Positions 18,424 through 25,579 of a DNA stretch of 64,000 nucleotides are shown here, piece after piece. Made by a program: the position numbers and the translations under genes. Every line of letters starts with the position of its first letter. Position 1 is the stretch's first letter. The DNA lies in NCBI GenBank assembly GCA_019636285.1, contig JAHBXV010000012.1, positions 62,001 to 126,000 of the forward strand, in the 5' to 3' direction. Under the pieces are notes generated by a model. That model had not been told where the DNA came from and did no database searches. It saw nothing but the letters and a program-made list of their open reading frames with translations. The DNA is from Planctomycetaceae bacterium (lineage in GTDB: Bacteria > Planctomycetota > Planctomycetia > Planctomycetales > Planctomycetaceae).

Positions 18424-19506
18424 CTACTTATCTGCTGAAATCCCGCGTTCGGCGGCTTCCTGCTTGCCTTCCTGCAGAATCTCCCGCGCGTCTTCGGGAT
18501 CGTTTCCTTCGGGCTTGGGCTCGACGCCGACAGTCGGATTGATGACGGCCAGTGTCGCCAGGATCGCGAAATGGTCCGAACCGGGCATTTCATGCCGCGA
18601 CATTTCCGCGACGGCGAGTCCTTCCGACACGAACACGTGATCGATCGGAAACCGCAGCAGCGGATAGTCGGCGTGATAGGTCCCGAGAAAGTGGCGGCCG
18701 ATGCGGGGATCACTGAGCCCGCTGAGGCGCTGGAACAATCGCGTGGTGTGTGACCAGGCGACGTCGTTGAAGTCGCCCGCGACGATCCAGCTCTCTTTCG
18801 GACGCTTCGTCACCTCGCGGGCTACCAACACGAGTTCAGCATCGCGAGCACGGCTGTCCCGGCGCTCCGGACCCGTGGAATCCTCGAGCCCCGGCGGCGT
18901 GGGATGGACAGCGACAAGGTGAAGCGTATCGCCCTGGTGCGATAAGGTGGCCCAAATCGAGGGTCGGCGATCTTCGACCAGGAACCGCGTTTCCGCGTGT
19001 TGCAGCGAGAACTTGCTCCACAGGCAAAGGCCGAGCCCTTCGTCGCGGGGTTCGTCGTGAAGACCCTGAAACTCCTTTCGCAGGCCGGAAAGGCCGCGGG
19101 ACCATTCCTCGTTCACTTCGATCAGGATCAAGAGATCAGGATCGAGCGCCCGAATGCTCTCCGCGACCGCCGCGTGCTGCCGGTTTTCATACTTGAGGTT
19201 GACCACCAGAAGACGCATCGCCTCGACTGACTCCTTGGCGGTTGGGACTTCCTTGGGCCAGACGGGAGTAAAGGGAACGATGTACGACCAGTCCCACAGA
19301 CAAGCCGGGGCGAGAACGATCAGCCACACGGCCAGCTCGCGGCGGGAACGAAATGCACGGCGAAACACGCAGATCAGCAGCAGCACGCCCAGAGACAGGT
19401 AGGCCAGTTGAAATCGCGGGAAGTCCCAGACACGGACATACCACTCCCCCGTCGGCAGCAGCGGGATGAGGGTGCCCACCACACAGAAGACCGCGAGCAA
19501 GCGCAT
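18424..19506 (-). CDS. Endonuclease/exonuclease/phosphatase (EEP) family membrane protein
   Basis: ATG at 19506 (MRLLAVFCVVGTLIPLL) is preferred over a TTG 8 codons upstream. Two or three hydrophobic helices fill the first ~90 residues. The EEP domain follows (about 95-330): LLVVNLKYEN, the metal-binding Glu in LLILIEVNEEW, then LVAVHPTPPG, AGDFNDVAWSH and the closing PGSDHFAI with the catalytic Asp-His. EEP enzymes cut phosphodiester or phosphomonoester bonds in nucleic acids, lipids or sugars using Mg2+. The membrane-anchored arrangement (YafD-like) usually places the domain outside the cytoplasm. The tail after the domain is charged and likely disordered. 360 residues. Confidence 0.85.
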   Translation of the reverse strand: MRLLAVFCVVGTLIPLLPTGEWYVRVWDFPRFQLAYLSLGVLLLICVFRRAFRSRRELAVWLIVLAPACLWDWSYIVPFTPVWPKEVPTAKESVEAMRLLVVNLKYENRQHAAVAESIRALDPDLLILIEVNEEWSRGLSGLRKEFQGLHDEPRDEGLGLCLWSKFSLQHAETRFLVEDRRPSIWATLSHQGDTLHLVAVHPTPPGLEDSTGPERRDSRARDAELVLVAREVTKRPKESWIVAGDFNDVAWSHTTRLFQRLSGLSDPRIGRHFLGTYHADYPLLRFPIDHVFVSEGLAVAEMSRHEMPGSDHFAILATLAVINPTVGVEPKPEGNDPEDAREILQEGKQEAAERGISADK

Positions 19507-19565
19507 CAGCCAGACCGCGATGACCTGCAATCCGGCTGGACGATTTTCTTCAGCAGTTACGGCCG

Positions 19566-20294
19566 TTACGGATGTTCTCCCCGGTGCCGTAGGGCTCTCA
19601 GCCGATCGTGTGTGATCGCCAGCAAATCAATCGCGATATCGGCAAAAATCAATTGGCCTTTCGTCAACCAGGCAGCGGCGAACGACCACAGGGCGACCCA
19701 CTCCAGCCAGAACAACAGGTTGTAGCGATTCCAGATGAGCTTCCACTCGGCAGGCAGCAGAAAGAGGTAGACCCCCATGGCCGACATGCTCAAGAGGATA
19801 ACCAGTCCGCTGAGGCGATACACGAGGTCTCGCTGGGCCTCGTGCGGCTGTTGCTCGAATTCGGACTTCCGCGAGTTGGGAAAGTAAAACAGCGAATACA
19901 GCGACAGAGTGAGAAAGAATAAACCGCCGCCGAACATGTGGATGTAGCCGCTGATCGAGCTTTGCACCATCGGGTCGCTGTCGGGGTCCAGCGGGAACAG
20001 CGCGATCGCCAGCACGGCCATTGAACCGACATTCGCCGTCCAGTTCTCCACCCAGTCGTAGCCTCGGTAGCAGAACAGGAAGATTCCCAGAGCGCTGAGC
20101 GTGCCGACAAAGATGTCGCGCAGCGGCGTGTGGTAGTAGTTGCTCATGTTGTCCTGGATTTCGACCCCAAAGACGAACCAGCCCACCGGCCCCAGGAGCA
20201 GCGGCAGCAGAAACCCGATTATTCCAATGGCACGGCGAATCTCCGAGTAGGAGACCACCAGATGCCGCGTCGCCTGCGGTAAGTCGGAAAGCAT
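19566..20294 (-). CDS. Multi-pass membrane protein, 242 aa
   Basis: ATG at 20294 (MLSDLPQATRHLVVSYSEIRR) gives 242 residues; the longer in-frame extension overlaps the divergent enzyme gene and has no support. Six hydrophobic segments are visible, starting with AIGIIGFLLPLLLGPVGWFV, then a conserved-looking loop DNMSNYYHTPLRDIFVG, and further helices including YIHMFGGGLFFLTLSLYSL. The YYHT motif after helix 1 and DWVEN after helix 2 resemble DUF998-like or similar small membrane proteins, but I cannot name the family. Located in the cytoplasmic membrane; role unknown. It is divergent from the enolase-superfamily gene with 217 bases between. Confidence 0.72.
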   Translation of the reverse strand: MLSDLPQATRHLVVSYSEIRRAIGIIGFLLPLLLGPVGWFVFGVEIQDNMSNYYHTPLRDIFVGTLSALGIFLFCYRGYDWVENWTANVGSMAVLAIALFPLDPDSDPMVQSSISGYIHMFGGGLFFLTLSLYSLFYFPNSRKSEFEQQPHEAQRDLVYRLSGLVILLSMSAMGVYLFLLPAEWKLIWNRYNLLFWLEWVALWSFAAAWLTKGQLIFADIAIDLLAITHDRLRALRHRGEHP

Positions 20295-20511
20295 GAACCT
20301 CGTCCCGGCACGGATGCCTGTCGAGCAGTACGGCACACAACATACTTTCGCCGCCCGACAATCTTCCGTCGAGAGACTCGATGAAAGTTCGAGTCTGTTT
20401 CCGAGGCCGGCGTTGATTGTGTCCGTTTGCGATCTTCTCCATCCCCAACTACCGTGGCGGATGTGCTTGCCTGGTGCTGATGGGGTCGGCGGCTGACGGG
20501 GAGAGCGGACA

Positions 20512-21753
20512 ATGAGTCGAGCGTTACCAGCGGTGTCGCGGCGGGGGTTTCTCGGCGGAACGGCTGCCGTGGCGGGGGCCGGGCTGACCCGCTCGCTCGC
20601 CGCCCAGGAAAGTGCGGCGGCCGCCGCGCCTGCCGCGAAGATCACGCGGGTCGAGACGTTTCACTTACGGACCAACCTCAAGAAGCCGTTCGGCGTCTCG
20701 GTCTCGGTTCCGCTCGACAAGACCCGGTCGACGCTGCTCGTGAAGATTGAGACCGACACCGGTCACGTCGGCTGGGGCGAGACGGCTCCCGTCAGCGGAG
20801 CCCGGGGAGCCATCGAACAACTCACTCCCCGGCTTATCGGGCAGAACCCGCTCGATTATCGCATCCTGTGGCGATCGCTGTGGGGAGCCAACTTCGGGCA
20901 TGCGCTCGCGGTCGGCGGGCTCGATATCGCCCTCAACGATCTGCGAGGCAAGCTGCTGGGGCTGCCCGTGGCGGAACTGTTCGGCGGACGCTTCCGCGAA
21001 AAGGTTCCCGCCTATGCCTCGGCCATGAACTATGTCGAAGGGGAAGAACCGGAGTCGCTGTTTCCCCGCGAAGCCGAGCGATTGGTGAAGGAAGGTTACC
21101 GGGCTCTCAAAATGCGACTGGGGCGATATCCCGTCGCACGCGAAGCCGAGGTCGCGCGGGCCGTCCGTAAGGTCGTCGGTCCCGATGTCCGCCTGATGGT
21201 CGACGGCAACGCGGCCTATACCCTGGGCAGCGCGATGCGCATGGGAGAGGTCCTGCACGAGCTGCACTTCGACTTCTTCGAGGAACCATTGCCGCAATCG
21301 CCCAAGTACGCCGGCTACGAAGAATTGCGCGAGAAGCTGCCGCTGCCGCTGGCCGGGGGGGAGGGCCTGGACTCGCGCGCGACGGCCAAGCAATTGATCG
21401 ACCGCGGGGCCTTTCACATCATTCAGCCCGATATCAGTCTCTGCTGCGGCATTGGCGAGACGCTGTTCATCGCCGAAATGGCGGCCCTCTCGGGTATTCC
21501 CTGCATCCCCCATTGCTGGGGCAGCGCGATTCTGATCGCCGCGACAACGCATCTCGTTTCGCTGCTGCCGGAACCCCACTGGGGCTTCCCAACCGATTCT
21601 CCCATGGTCGAATACGACCTGTCGGAAAACCCCTGGCGATTGGAAATCGCCGCGAACCCGCTCGTCCCCGAGGATGGCTTCCTGACCGTCCCCAAAGCCC
21701 CTGGCCTGGGACTGGAGATTCGGGAAGACATCATTCGGAAGTATGCGATCTAG
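20512..21753 (+). CDS. Tat-exported enolase-superfamily enzyme (mandelate racemase/muconate lactonizing type)
   Basis: ATG at 20512 follows GGGGAGAG. Residues 8-33 form a twin-arginine signal (SRRGFLGGTAAVAGAGLTRS), so the enzyme is exported folded. The enolase-superfamily capping domain (about 40-165) is followed by the barrel: YRALKMRLGRYP supplies the first catalytic Lys, the metal ligands lie in LMVDGNAAY (Asp), FFEEPLP (Glu) and AGGEGLD (Glu), then IIQPDISLCCGIGE and PHCWGSAI provide a late Asp-His pair. This pattern fits the mandelate-racemase subgroup: abstraction of a proton next to a carboxylate, leading to epimerisation or dehydration. The K-x-R in place of K-x-K narrows it away from typical muconate cycloisomerases. 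413 residues. Substrate unknown. Confidence 0.85.
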   Translation: MSRALPAVSRRGFLGGTAAVAGAGLTRSLAAQESAAAAAPAAKITRVETFHLRTNLKKPFGVSVSVPLDKTRSTLLVKIETDTGHVGWGETAPVSGARGAIEQLTPRLIGQNPLDYRILWRSLWGANFGHALAVGGLDIALNDLRGKLLGLPVAELFGGRFREKVPAYASAMNYVEGEEPESLFPREAERLVKEGYRALKMRLGRYPVAREAEVARAVRKVVGPDVRLMVDGNAAYTLGSAMRMGEVLHELHFDFFEEPLPQSPKYAGYEELREKLPLPLAGGEGLDSRATAKQLIDRGAFHIIQPDISLCCGIGETLFIAEMAALSGIPCIPHCWGSAILIAATTHLVSLLPEPHWGFPTDSPMVEYDLSENPWRLEIAANPLVPEDGFLTVPKAPGLGLEIREDIIRKYAI

Positions 21754-22272
21754 CGCCTCTTTTTGGGTGGCTGGGGTCGGCCGTCTGCGGCCGCCCCCAG
21801 ACGAGAAGGCGGTGAATCAGCACTATCAAGCCTGGGGGCAGGCGAAGACGCCTGACCCCAGCACCCCTCCGACCGATAGCTGAATGAAGTCTGGGTAGGT
21901 CCGGTGATTCGAGCGACGAAATGGAGGCGAAGATCAGTCCGCTGGTACGAGCGGAACAGGTTGAGGGGAGTGCCAATTGAGTATGCGGCGTGAAGGGGCA
22001 GAAACCTCGTGCGGCGTTGCCACACTGGTAGGACGCGGACGTCCAACCGGTGCCACCCAGCGCTGGATCGAATGATTGAAGAACTTTCATCGCAAGCTCT
22101 AGGCCACCCAAGTTCGGTGGAGGTGACGATCCATCGTCGGTCTCCGTGACCGTAGCCGCAGTCTCAAATGCGTTTGCGGCGAACTCTAGATCGTAGTGAA
22201 CCAGCGCTAGGCCACCTGCCTGACGTCCTTTCGGTGAAGTGGCTATCTTCATGGCGAGCGGCGCTGGAGTTG
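21754..22272. other. Third cassette remnant or non-coding stretch
   Basis: No gene is well supported here. A minus-strand frame starts at ATG 22252, 21 bases after the second attC box, and stays open to 21731, but it reads through the double-hairpin repeat and overlaps the end of the enolase-superfamily gene. Its composition is unlike a folded protein after about residue 60. It may be a broken cassette gene whose 3' end was replaced by the repeat. Confidence 0.35.
21764..21870. repeat. Double-hairpin interspersed repeat, copy 1
   Basis: The first hairpin (21771-21800) pairs 12 of 13 positions around a TCTG loop. The second (21832-21861) pairs 12 of 13 around AAGA. A 31-base linker lies between. 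Its left end, TGGGTGGCTGGGGTC (21764-21778), is the exact inverse of the right end of copy 2 at 24169-24183. The copies have the same orientation. Confidence 0.85.
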
Positions 22273-22363
22273 GGCGAACGACACGGTTAACCGGGCCGCG
22301 GCCCACCAGCTCTGATTTCAGAAACCGCGCGGCCCGCGGCTCCGGTTGAACCGATTGTTCGGC
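22273..22363 (-). other. Integron attC-like recombination site 2 (91 bp)
   Basis: Read on the minus strand: R'' box GCCGAAC (22363-22357), spacer ATT/AAT, L'' CGGTTCAACCGG (22353-22342), a GC-rich middle, L' CCGGTTAACCG (22294-22284), 4-base spacer, R' GTTCGCC (22279-22273). R'' and R' pair at 6 of 7 bases. L'' and L' pair perfectly except for one extra C in L'', the extrahelical base typical of attC. The start AACAATCGGTTCAACCGGA resembles known attC ends. R' departs from the GTTRRRY consensus. Confidence 0.7.
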
Positions 22364-22371
22364 AACGATTG

Positions 22372-23439
22372 CTAGACTCCGAGTTTACGCTTGTTCTCGG
22401 AGCGGTAATCCTGAAAAGCAGACCATGTCAGCGAACTGTTCGCAAGCATGTCGTCCAGCACGGAAACGCAATATGTTTGAAGCTCGCGAAAAAGTGCGCG
22501 ACGTTTCATTCTATCGGGAACAATGTCTTCCAAATATCGACCGTGGTGGACAACCAAAGTTCGAATTCCTTGTTGCTTGCCAGAGGCGTCTTCAATAGAT
22601 GTAAGTTCTCTGAATCGCTCACACAGTTGATGATACGCGTCCTTTGTATTCGCGCAATGGCATGCGATATCACCCTTCAACTTCTTCCAGTTCTTGTATT
22701 CGTCGGGACTCGCGAGAAACTCCAACAGCGTCATCACCCTCGTGAACTTGATGGTGTCGTTGCTCGATTGCATTGCATCCGAGAATAGTGTCAGAGCGTG
22801 AACAGCGACCGCAGCCACTTCGCCATCCGTAGGTCTCGGCAAAGGCTCCCGGATATCGAGATCGAGCTCTAGTCCAAGGCCCTTTGCGACGATTGCGCAT
22901 TCAGTTGCGTCACCGGCGATCATGTAGCTTTCGTGGTCTTCCGGCGTGTATAGCAAAGCTCCAAGGTATGGACCAGACCCGTCCCAGGATCCAACGACTC
23001 CCGGAAGTGTGTTTGGCAAATCAAGGCGACAGAGATGATACCGGACCATGTCGAATGCGCGTTCAGCCCTTCGCGAAAGGCTGAGCAGCATGTTGATATC
23101 GTCGTCATGGCTGGCGGAAAGAAATGCATCCCAATCGAGACTTGCGGTGAAAGCGACGAGCGGGGAAGTAGAGAGGACGCCGATTCCAAACCCTGTTAAT
23201 GATGTTGCGACTTCTCGAAGACTTTGACCTGTCAATGTAGTAACGCCGGATTCGTTCGGCGCATCACCGAGGGTCTGATTGCAAATGGGTCTGAGCGATG
23301 TTAGGTCCACATATCCTGGCGGAAACACATGAAAGTCACCGAGAGTTCGAGGCTCCTCCACCAAGAGGCGGGATACTGGCATCAAGATCAGTTTCCGGTC
23401 CTGTGGCTGCTCGGAAAGCTGCAGAAGTAATTCGTCCAT
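22372..23439 (-). CDS. Integron-cassette protein with HEPN (ApeA-like) motif
   Basis: ATG at 23439 lies 15 bases after the R' box of the attC at 23455-23547 and has no Shine-Dalgarno, as is common for the first codon in a gene cassette. 355 residues, soluble. The N-terminal ~190 residues are unrecognised (FHVFPPGYVDLTSLRPIC; LVAFTASLDWDAFLSA). The C-terminal ~150 residues look like an ApeA-like HEPN helical domain: FTRVMTLLEFLASPDEYKNW, a CERFRELT helix and IRTLVVHHGRYLEDI, which carries the R-x4-H motif (Arg293, His298). HEPN domains of this kind are often RNases in toxins or antiviral proteins, or RNA-binding scaffolds. Base composition is less GC-rich than neighbours. The gene ends 8 bases before the second attC. 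Function is inferred only. Confidence 0.78.
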   Translation of the reverse strand: MDELLLQLSEQPQDRKLILMPVSRLLVEEPRTLGDFHVFPPGYVDLTSLRPICNQTLGDAPNESGVTTLTGQSLREVATSLTGFGIGVLSTSPLVAFTASLDWDAFLSASHDDDINMLLSLSRRAERAFDMVRYHLCRLDLPNTLPGVVGSWDGSGPYLGALLYTPEDHESYMIAGDATECAIVAKGLGLELDLDIREPLPRPTDGEVAAVAVHALTLFSDAMQSSNDTIKFTRVMTLLEFLASPDEYKNWKKLKGDIACHCANTKDAYHQLCERFRELTSIEDASGKQQGIRTLVVHHGRYLEDIVPDRMKRRALFRELQTYCVSVLDDMLANSSLTWSAFQDYRSENKRKLGV

Positions 23440-23454
23440 GTTTTTGAATTTTCA

Positions 23455-23547
23455 GCCTAACGACCCAAGCTCAGCGACCCGGCGCTCGGGACGCAACGAT
23501 TGCAAACCACGACGCCATGCCGGGTTCGCTGCCGAGCATGGTTAGGT
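23455..23547 (-). other. Integron attC recombination site 1 (93 bp)
   Basis: Read on the minus strand: R'' ACCTAAC (23547-23541, matches RYYYAAC), 4-base spacer, L'' around GCTCGGCAGCGAACCCGGC, a variable middle, L' around GCCGGGTCGCTGAGC, and R' GTTAGGC (23461-23455, matches GTTRRRY). The arms pair with extrahelical bases in the L'' arm. The stop codon of the 113-aa gene (TAA, 23544-23542) lies inside R'', and the next gene starts 15 bases after R'. These are standard cassette features. Confidence 0.85.
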
Positions 23548-23883
23548 GACTGCTGGGTCAACGTTCTTGATCTCATCGCAAATCTGCTCGAAGCGGTCGA
23601 AATACTCCTTCTGGAGCTTCCGCTGCGAAAGTGAAAAAGCCTCAAGCGTCGCCGCGAGGCCAAGCCGTTGCGCAAACTGCGCGGCGTCGCTCTGAAAAGT
23701 CGGATACATGTCCACAGCATTCGCAAAGTCCCCGGCGTTCCGCATCATGTAATCGGCAACCCAAAGACAATAGACCAATCGCTCCCAGTCGCTCAGTCCA
23801 GTCACGCCAACCTGTGCCTTCCTCTCGACGACCTGTCCGCCTCTCTTCACAACCCAACTTTCATTTTCAGAGTGCGCGTTCAT
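23542..23883 (-). CDS. Integron-cassette protein, 113 aa
   Basis: ATG at 23883 is only 4 bases from a GTTAGGC core (23894-23888) and has no Shine-Dalgarno; the stop overlaps the R'' box of attC 1. So the gene fills one cassette almost exactly. The protein is soluble and acidic. Its middle WERLVYCLWVADYMMRNAGD and following helices (FAQRLGLAATLEAFSLSQ; YFDRFEQICDEI) weakly resemble DMP19/DUF4375-like small proteins, which I offer only as a possibility. It is 102 bases from the HEPN-like gene on the same strand. The pair might be functionally linked, or be two unrelated cassettes captured in order. Confidence 0.75.
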   Translation of the reverse strand: MNAHSENESWVVKRGGQVVERKAQVGVTGLSDWERLVYCLWVADYMMRNAGDFANAVDMYPTFQSDAAQFAQRLGLAATLEAFSLSQRKLQKEYFDRFEQICDEIKNVDPAVT

Positions 23884-23912
23884 AGTCGCCTAACTCTGTT
23901 TATCAGAATCAA
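23884..23912 (-). other. attI-like junction upstream of first cassette
   Basis: On the minus strand the sequence ATAAACAGAGTTAGGC precedes the cassette start. The last 14 bases differ by one base from the end of the class 1 integron attI1 site (AAACAAAGTTAGGC), which I recall from the literature. No matching upstream R'' box with good pairing was found, so this looks like an attI rather than another attC. The rest of an attI site cannot be checked by eye. Confidence 0.5.
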
Positions 23913-23944
23913 CTGCATCGAGAATACCCGACGGCATTCGGCCG

Positions 23945-24028
23945 TCAAACCCCAACAGCCTCAGTGAGATGCGTCGTGTTTCGCCGCGCGAATTGACCGA
24001 GCATTTCTTGCGCGGGGTGGCCGAGGTT
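23945..24028 (-). pseudogene. Possible tyrosine-recombinase C-terminal relic
   Basis: The minus strand encodes NLGHPAQEMLGQFARRNTT followed by HLTEAVGV and a stop at 23945. The LGH box followed nine residues later by an aromatic residue matches the H-box-to-Tyr spacing of tyrosine recombinases, but here the catalytic position is Phe. Upstream sequence runs into the double-hairpin repeat, so only a fragment exists. Its stop is 50 bases from the attI-like core and on the same strand as the cassettes, as in the reversed integrons described from some planctomycetes. Short similarity by eye only; could be chance. Confidence 0.3.
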
Positions 24029-24081
24029 GGATGCCCTCATTCTACCTGCTTGGCCGTACCAAGGCAGGCGGCGGATGGCAT

Positions 24082-24183
24082 GCTTTGGGTCGGCCGTCCT
24101 CGGCCAGCCCCAAACGGGTGGGTACAGTGAATCAACACGATGAAGCCTGGGGGCAGACGAAGGCGCCTGACCCCAGCCACCCA
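24082..24183. repeat. Double-hairpin interspersed repeat, copy 2
   Basis: Same layout and orientation as the copy at 21764. Hairpin one is 24084-24114 and hairpin two 24147-24176. Relative to copy 1, the outer stem changes from CTGGGG/CCCCAG to TTTGGG/CCCAAA, keeping the pairing. The right end GACCCCAGCCACCCA (24169-24183) is the exact inverse of the left end of copy 1. Confidence 0.85.
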
Positions 24184-24217
24184 TCATTAACGAAACGATT
24201 GGATCGGACTAAAGCCG

Positions 24218-25330
24218 ATGGCGATTCTGGAACTGGATGTCAAAGGCTATCGCTCGCTGCGCGATGTGCGGCTGCCGCTTGAGCAGTTGACCGTTATCAC
24301 CGGGCCGAATGGGTCGGGCAAGTCGAATCTGTACCGCGCGTTGTGGTTGATCTCGCGTATTTGCGAAGGGGACTTCGGCCGGGCGATCTGTCGGGAAGGG
24401 GGGCTGCTCTCGGCCATGTGGGCCGGGCCAAGAACGAATGCGAAGAAGCCGGTCCGCATGACGCTCGGGTTTCGTGCGTCTGACTTCTCGTTTCACCTGG
24501 AATGCGGCTTCCCGGTGCCGTCGGCAACGCGGTTCCTCTATGACCCGCAGATCAAGGAAGAGGCGATCTGGGTCGGCAAGCCACGGAAGCCATCGACCAC
24601 CCTGCTGGAGCGCTCGGTCGGCTCTACCTGGATGCGCGACATCGATGGCAATCGCGTCGAGTATCCTCTCATGCTGGGGGAGAACGAATCGGTCCTGTCG
24701 CAGTTGCGCGAACCGCATCGCTTTCCCGATCTGTTCGCGATGCGGGAGGAAGTTCACGGCTGGCGGTTCTATCACACCTTTCGGACCGACGAATCATCCC
24801 CCGTGCGGGCTCCCCAGGTCAGCGTCCGCACGCCGGTCCTCAGCCATGACGGCAGCGATCTCGCGGCGGCGCTCGCGACCATCTCGGAAATCGGCGATGG
24901 CGAGCGACTGCAACGGACGATCGAAACGGCCTTCCCCGGCCGATCGCTGGTCATCGAGTCGAATGACGAATTCGCCCAAGGGAAGTCGCCACGGTTCACG
25001 GAACTGTCGGTCGGCCTGGAAACCGAAGGCTGCATCCGCCCGTTGATGGCTCGGGAACTTTCCGACGGTACGTTGAAGTTCCTCTGCCTCGCCGCCGCGC
25101 TGCTGAGTCCCCGCCCCACGACAATGATCGCCCTGAACGAACCCGAAGCCAGCCTTCACCCGGATTTGCTGGCCCCGTTGGCCGAACTGATCGTCCACGC
25201 TTCGCGAGTCTCGCAGGTGTGGGTGACGACCCATTCGACCGTGCTGTGCGAGGCGATTCAAAACCTGTCGGGCGTGAAACCCGTGGAACTCGCGCTGGAG
25301 AGTGGCGAGACAGTGATCCTCGAAGAATAA
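24218..25330 (+). CDS. AAA/ABC-type ATPase (COG4637-like, RecF/OLD-related)
   Basis: 370 residues. Walker A GPNGSGKS is at 29-36 within LTVITGPNGSGKSNLYRAL, preceded by the family start LDVKGYRSLRDVRLPLEQ. An ABC-type signature LSDGTLKFLCLAAALL and the Walker B segment ALNEPEASLHPDLL are near the C-terminus, followed by the switch VWVTTHST. The Walker B Asp position is Asn; from memory this is usual for COG4637 predicted ATPases rather than a defect. No nuclease (TOPRIM) domain follows. Proteins of this kind bind DNA ends or act in defence or repair, but their role is not established. The start at 24218 lies 35 bases after the repeat that closes the integron islet. Confidence 0.83.
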   Translation: MAILELDVKGYRSLRDVRLPLEQLTVITGPNGSGKSNLYRALWLISRICEGDFGRAICREGGLLSAMWAGPRTNAKKPVRMTLGFRASDFSFHLECGFPVPSATRFLYDPQIKEEAIWVGKPRKPSTTLLERSVGSTWMRDIDGNRVEYPLMLGENESVLSQLREPHRFPDLFAMREEVHGWRFYHTFRTDESSPVRAPQVSVRTPVLSHDGSDLAAALATISEIGDGERLQRTIETAFPGRSLVIESNDEFAQGKSPRFTELSVGLETEGCIRPLMARELSDGTLKFLCLAAALLSPRPTTMIALNEPEASLHPDLLAPLAELIVHASRVSQVWVTTHSTVLCEAIQNLSGVKPVELALESGETVILEE

Positions 25331-25579
25331 CCCGACGCGGCCGAGGCTCATTGGAACGCGTTCCGCCATCGGGAATCAGGACCGCGAGTGATCCGATCGA
25401 TTTCATCCCTGCAATCGCGCAGGTCGGCATATGCGTCATCTGTGGATTGGGGTTGTCCCGAACCAAGGTGGGATTTTGGGAACCCGGATTTCCTGACGAC
25501 CTAGACTCAAAGTGTGAATAAGTATACGGGCACCCCGCTAAGTGGCGGGTCGGATCCAATCGGAGGTGACGGAAGTCTC

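Noticed and set aside
21731-22252. Minus-strand open frame after attC 2
   Set aside because: Starts at a plausible cassette position but reads through the double-hairpin repeat and into the neighbouring gene; kept only as a possible broken cassette gene.
25100-25160. Walker B Asp replaced by Asn in the ATPase (ALNEPE) as evidence of inactivation
   Set aside because: From memory LNEPE is usual in COG4637-type ATPases, and the Glu that follows is kept.
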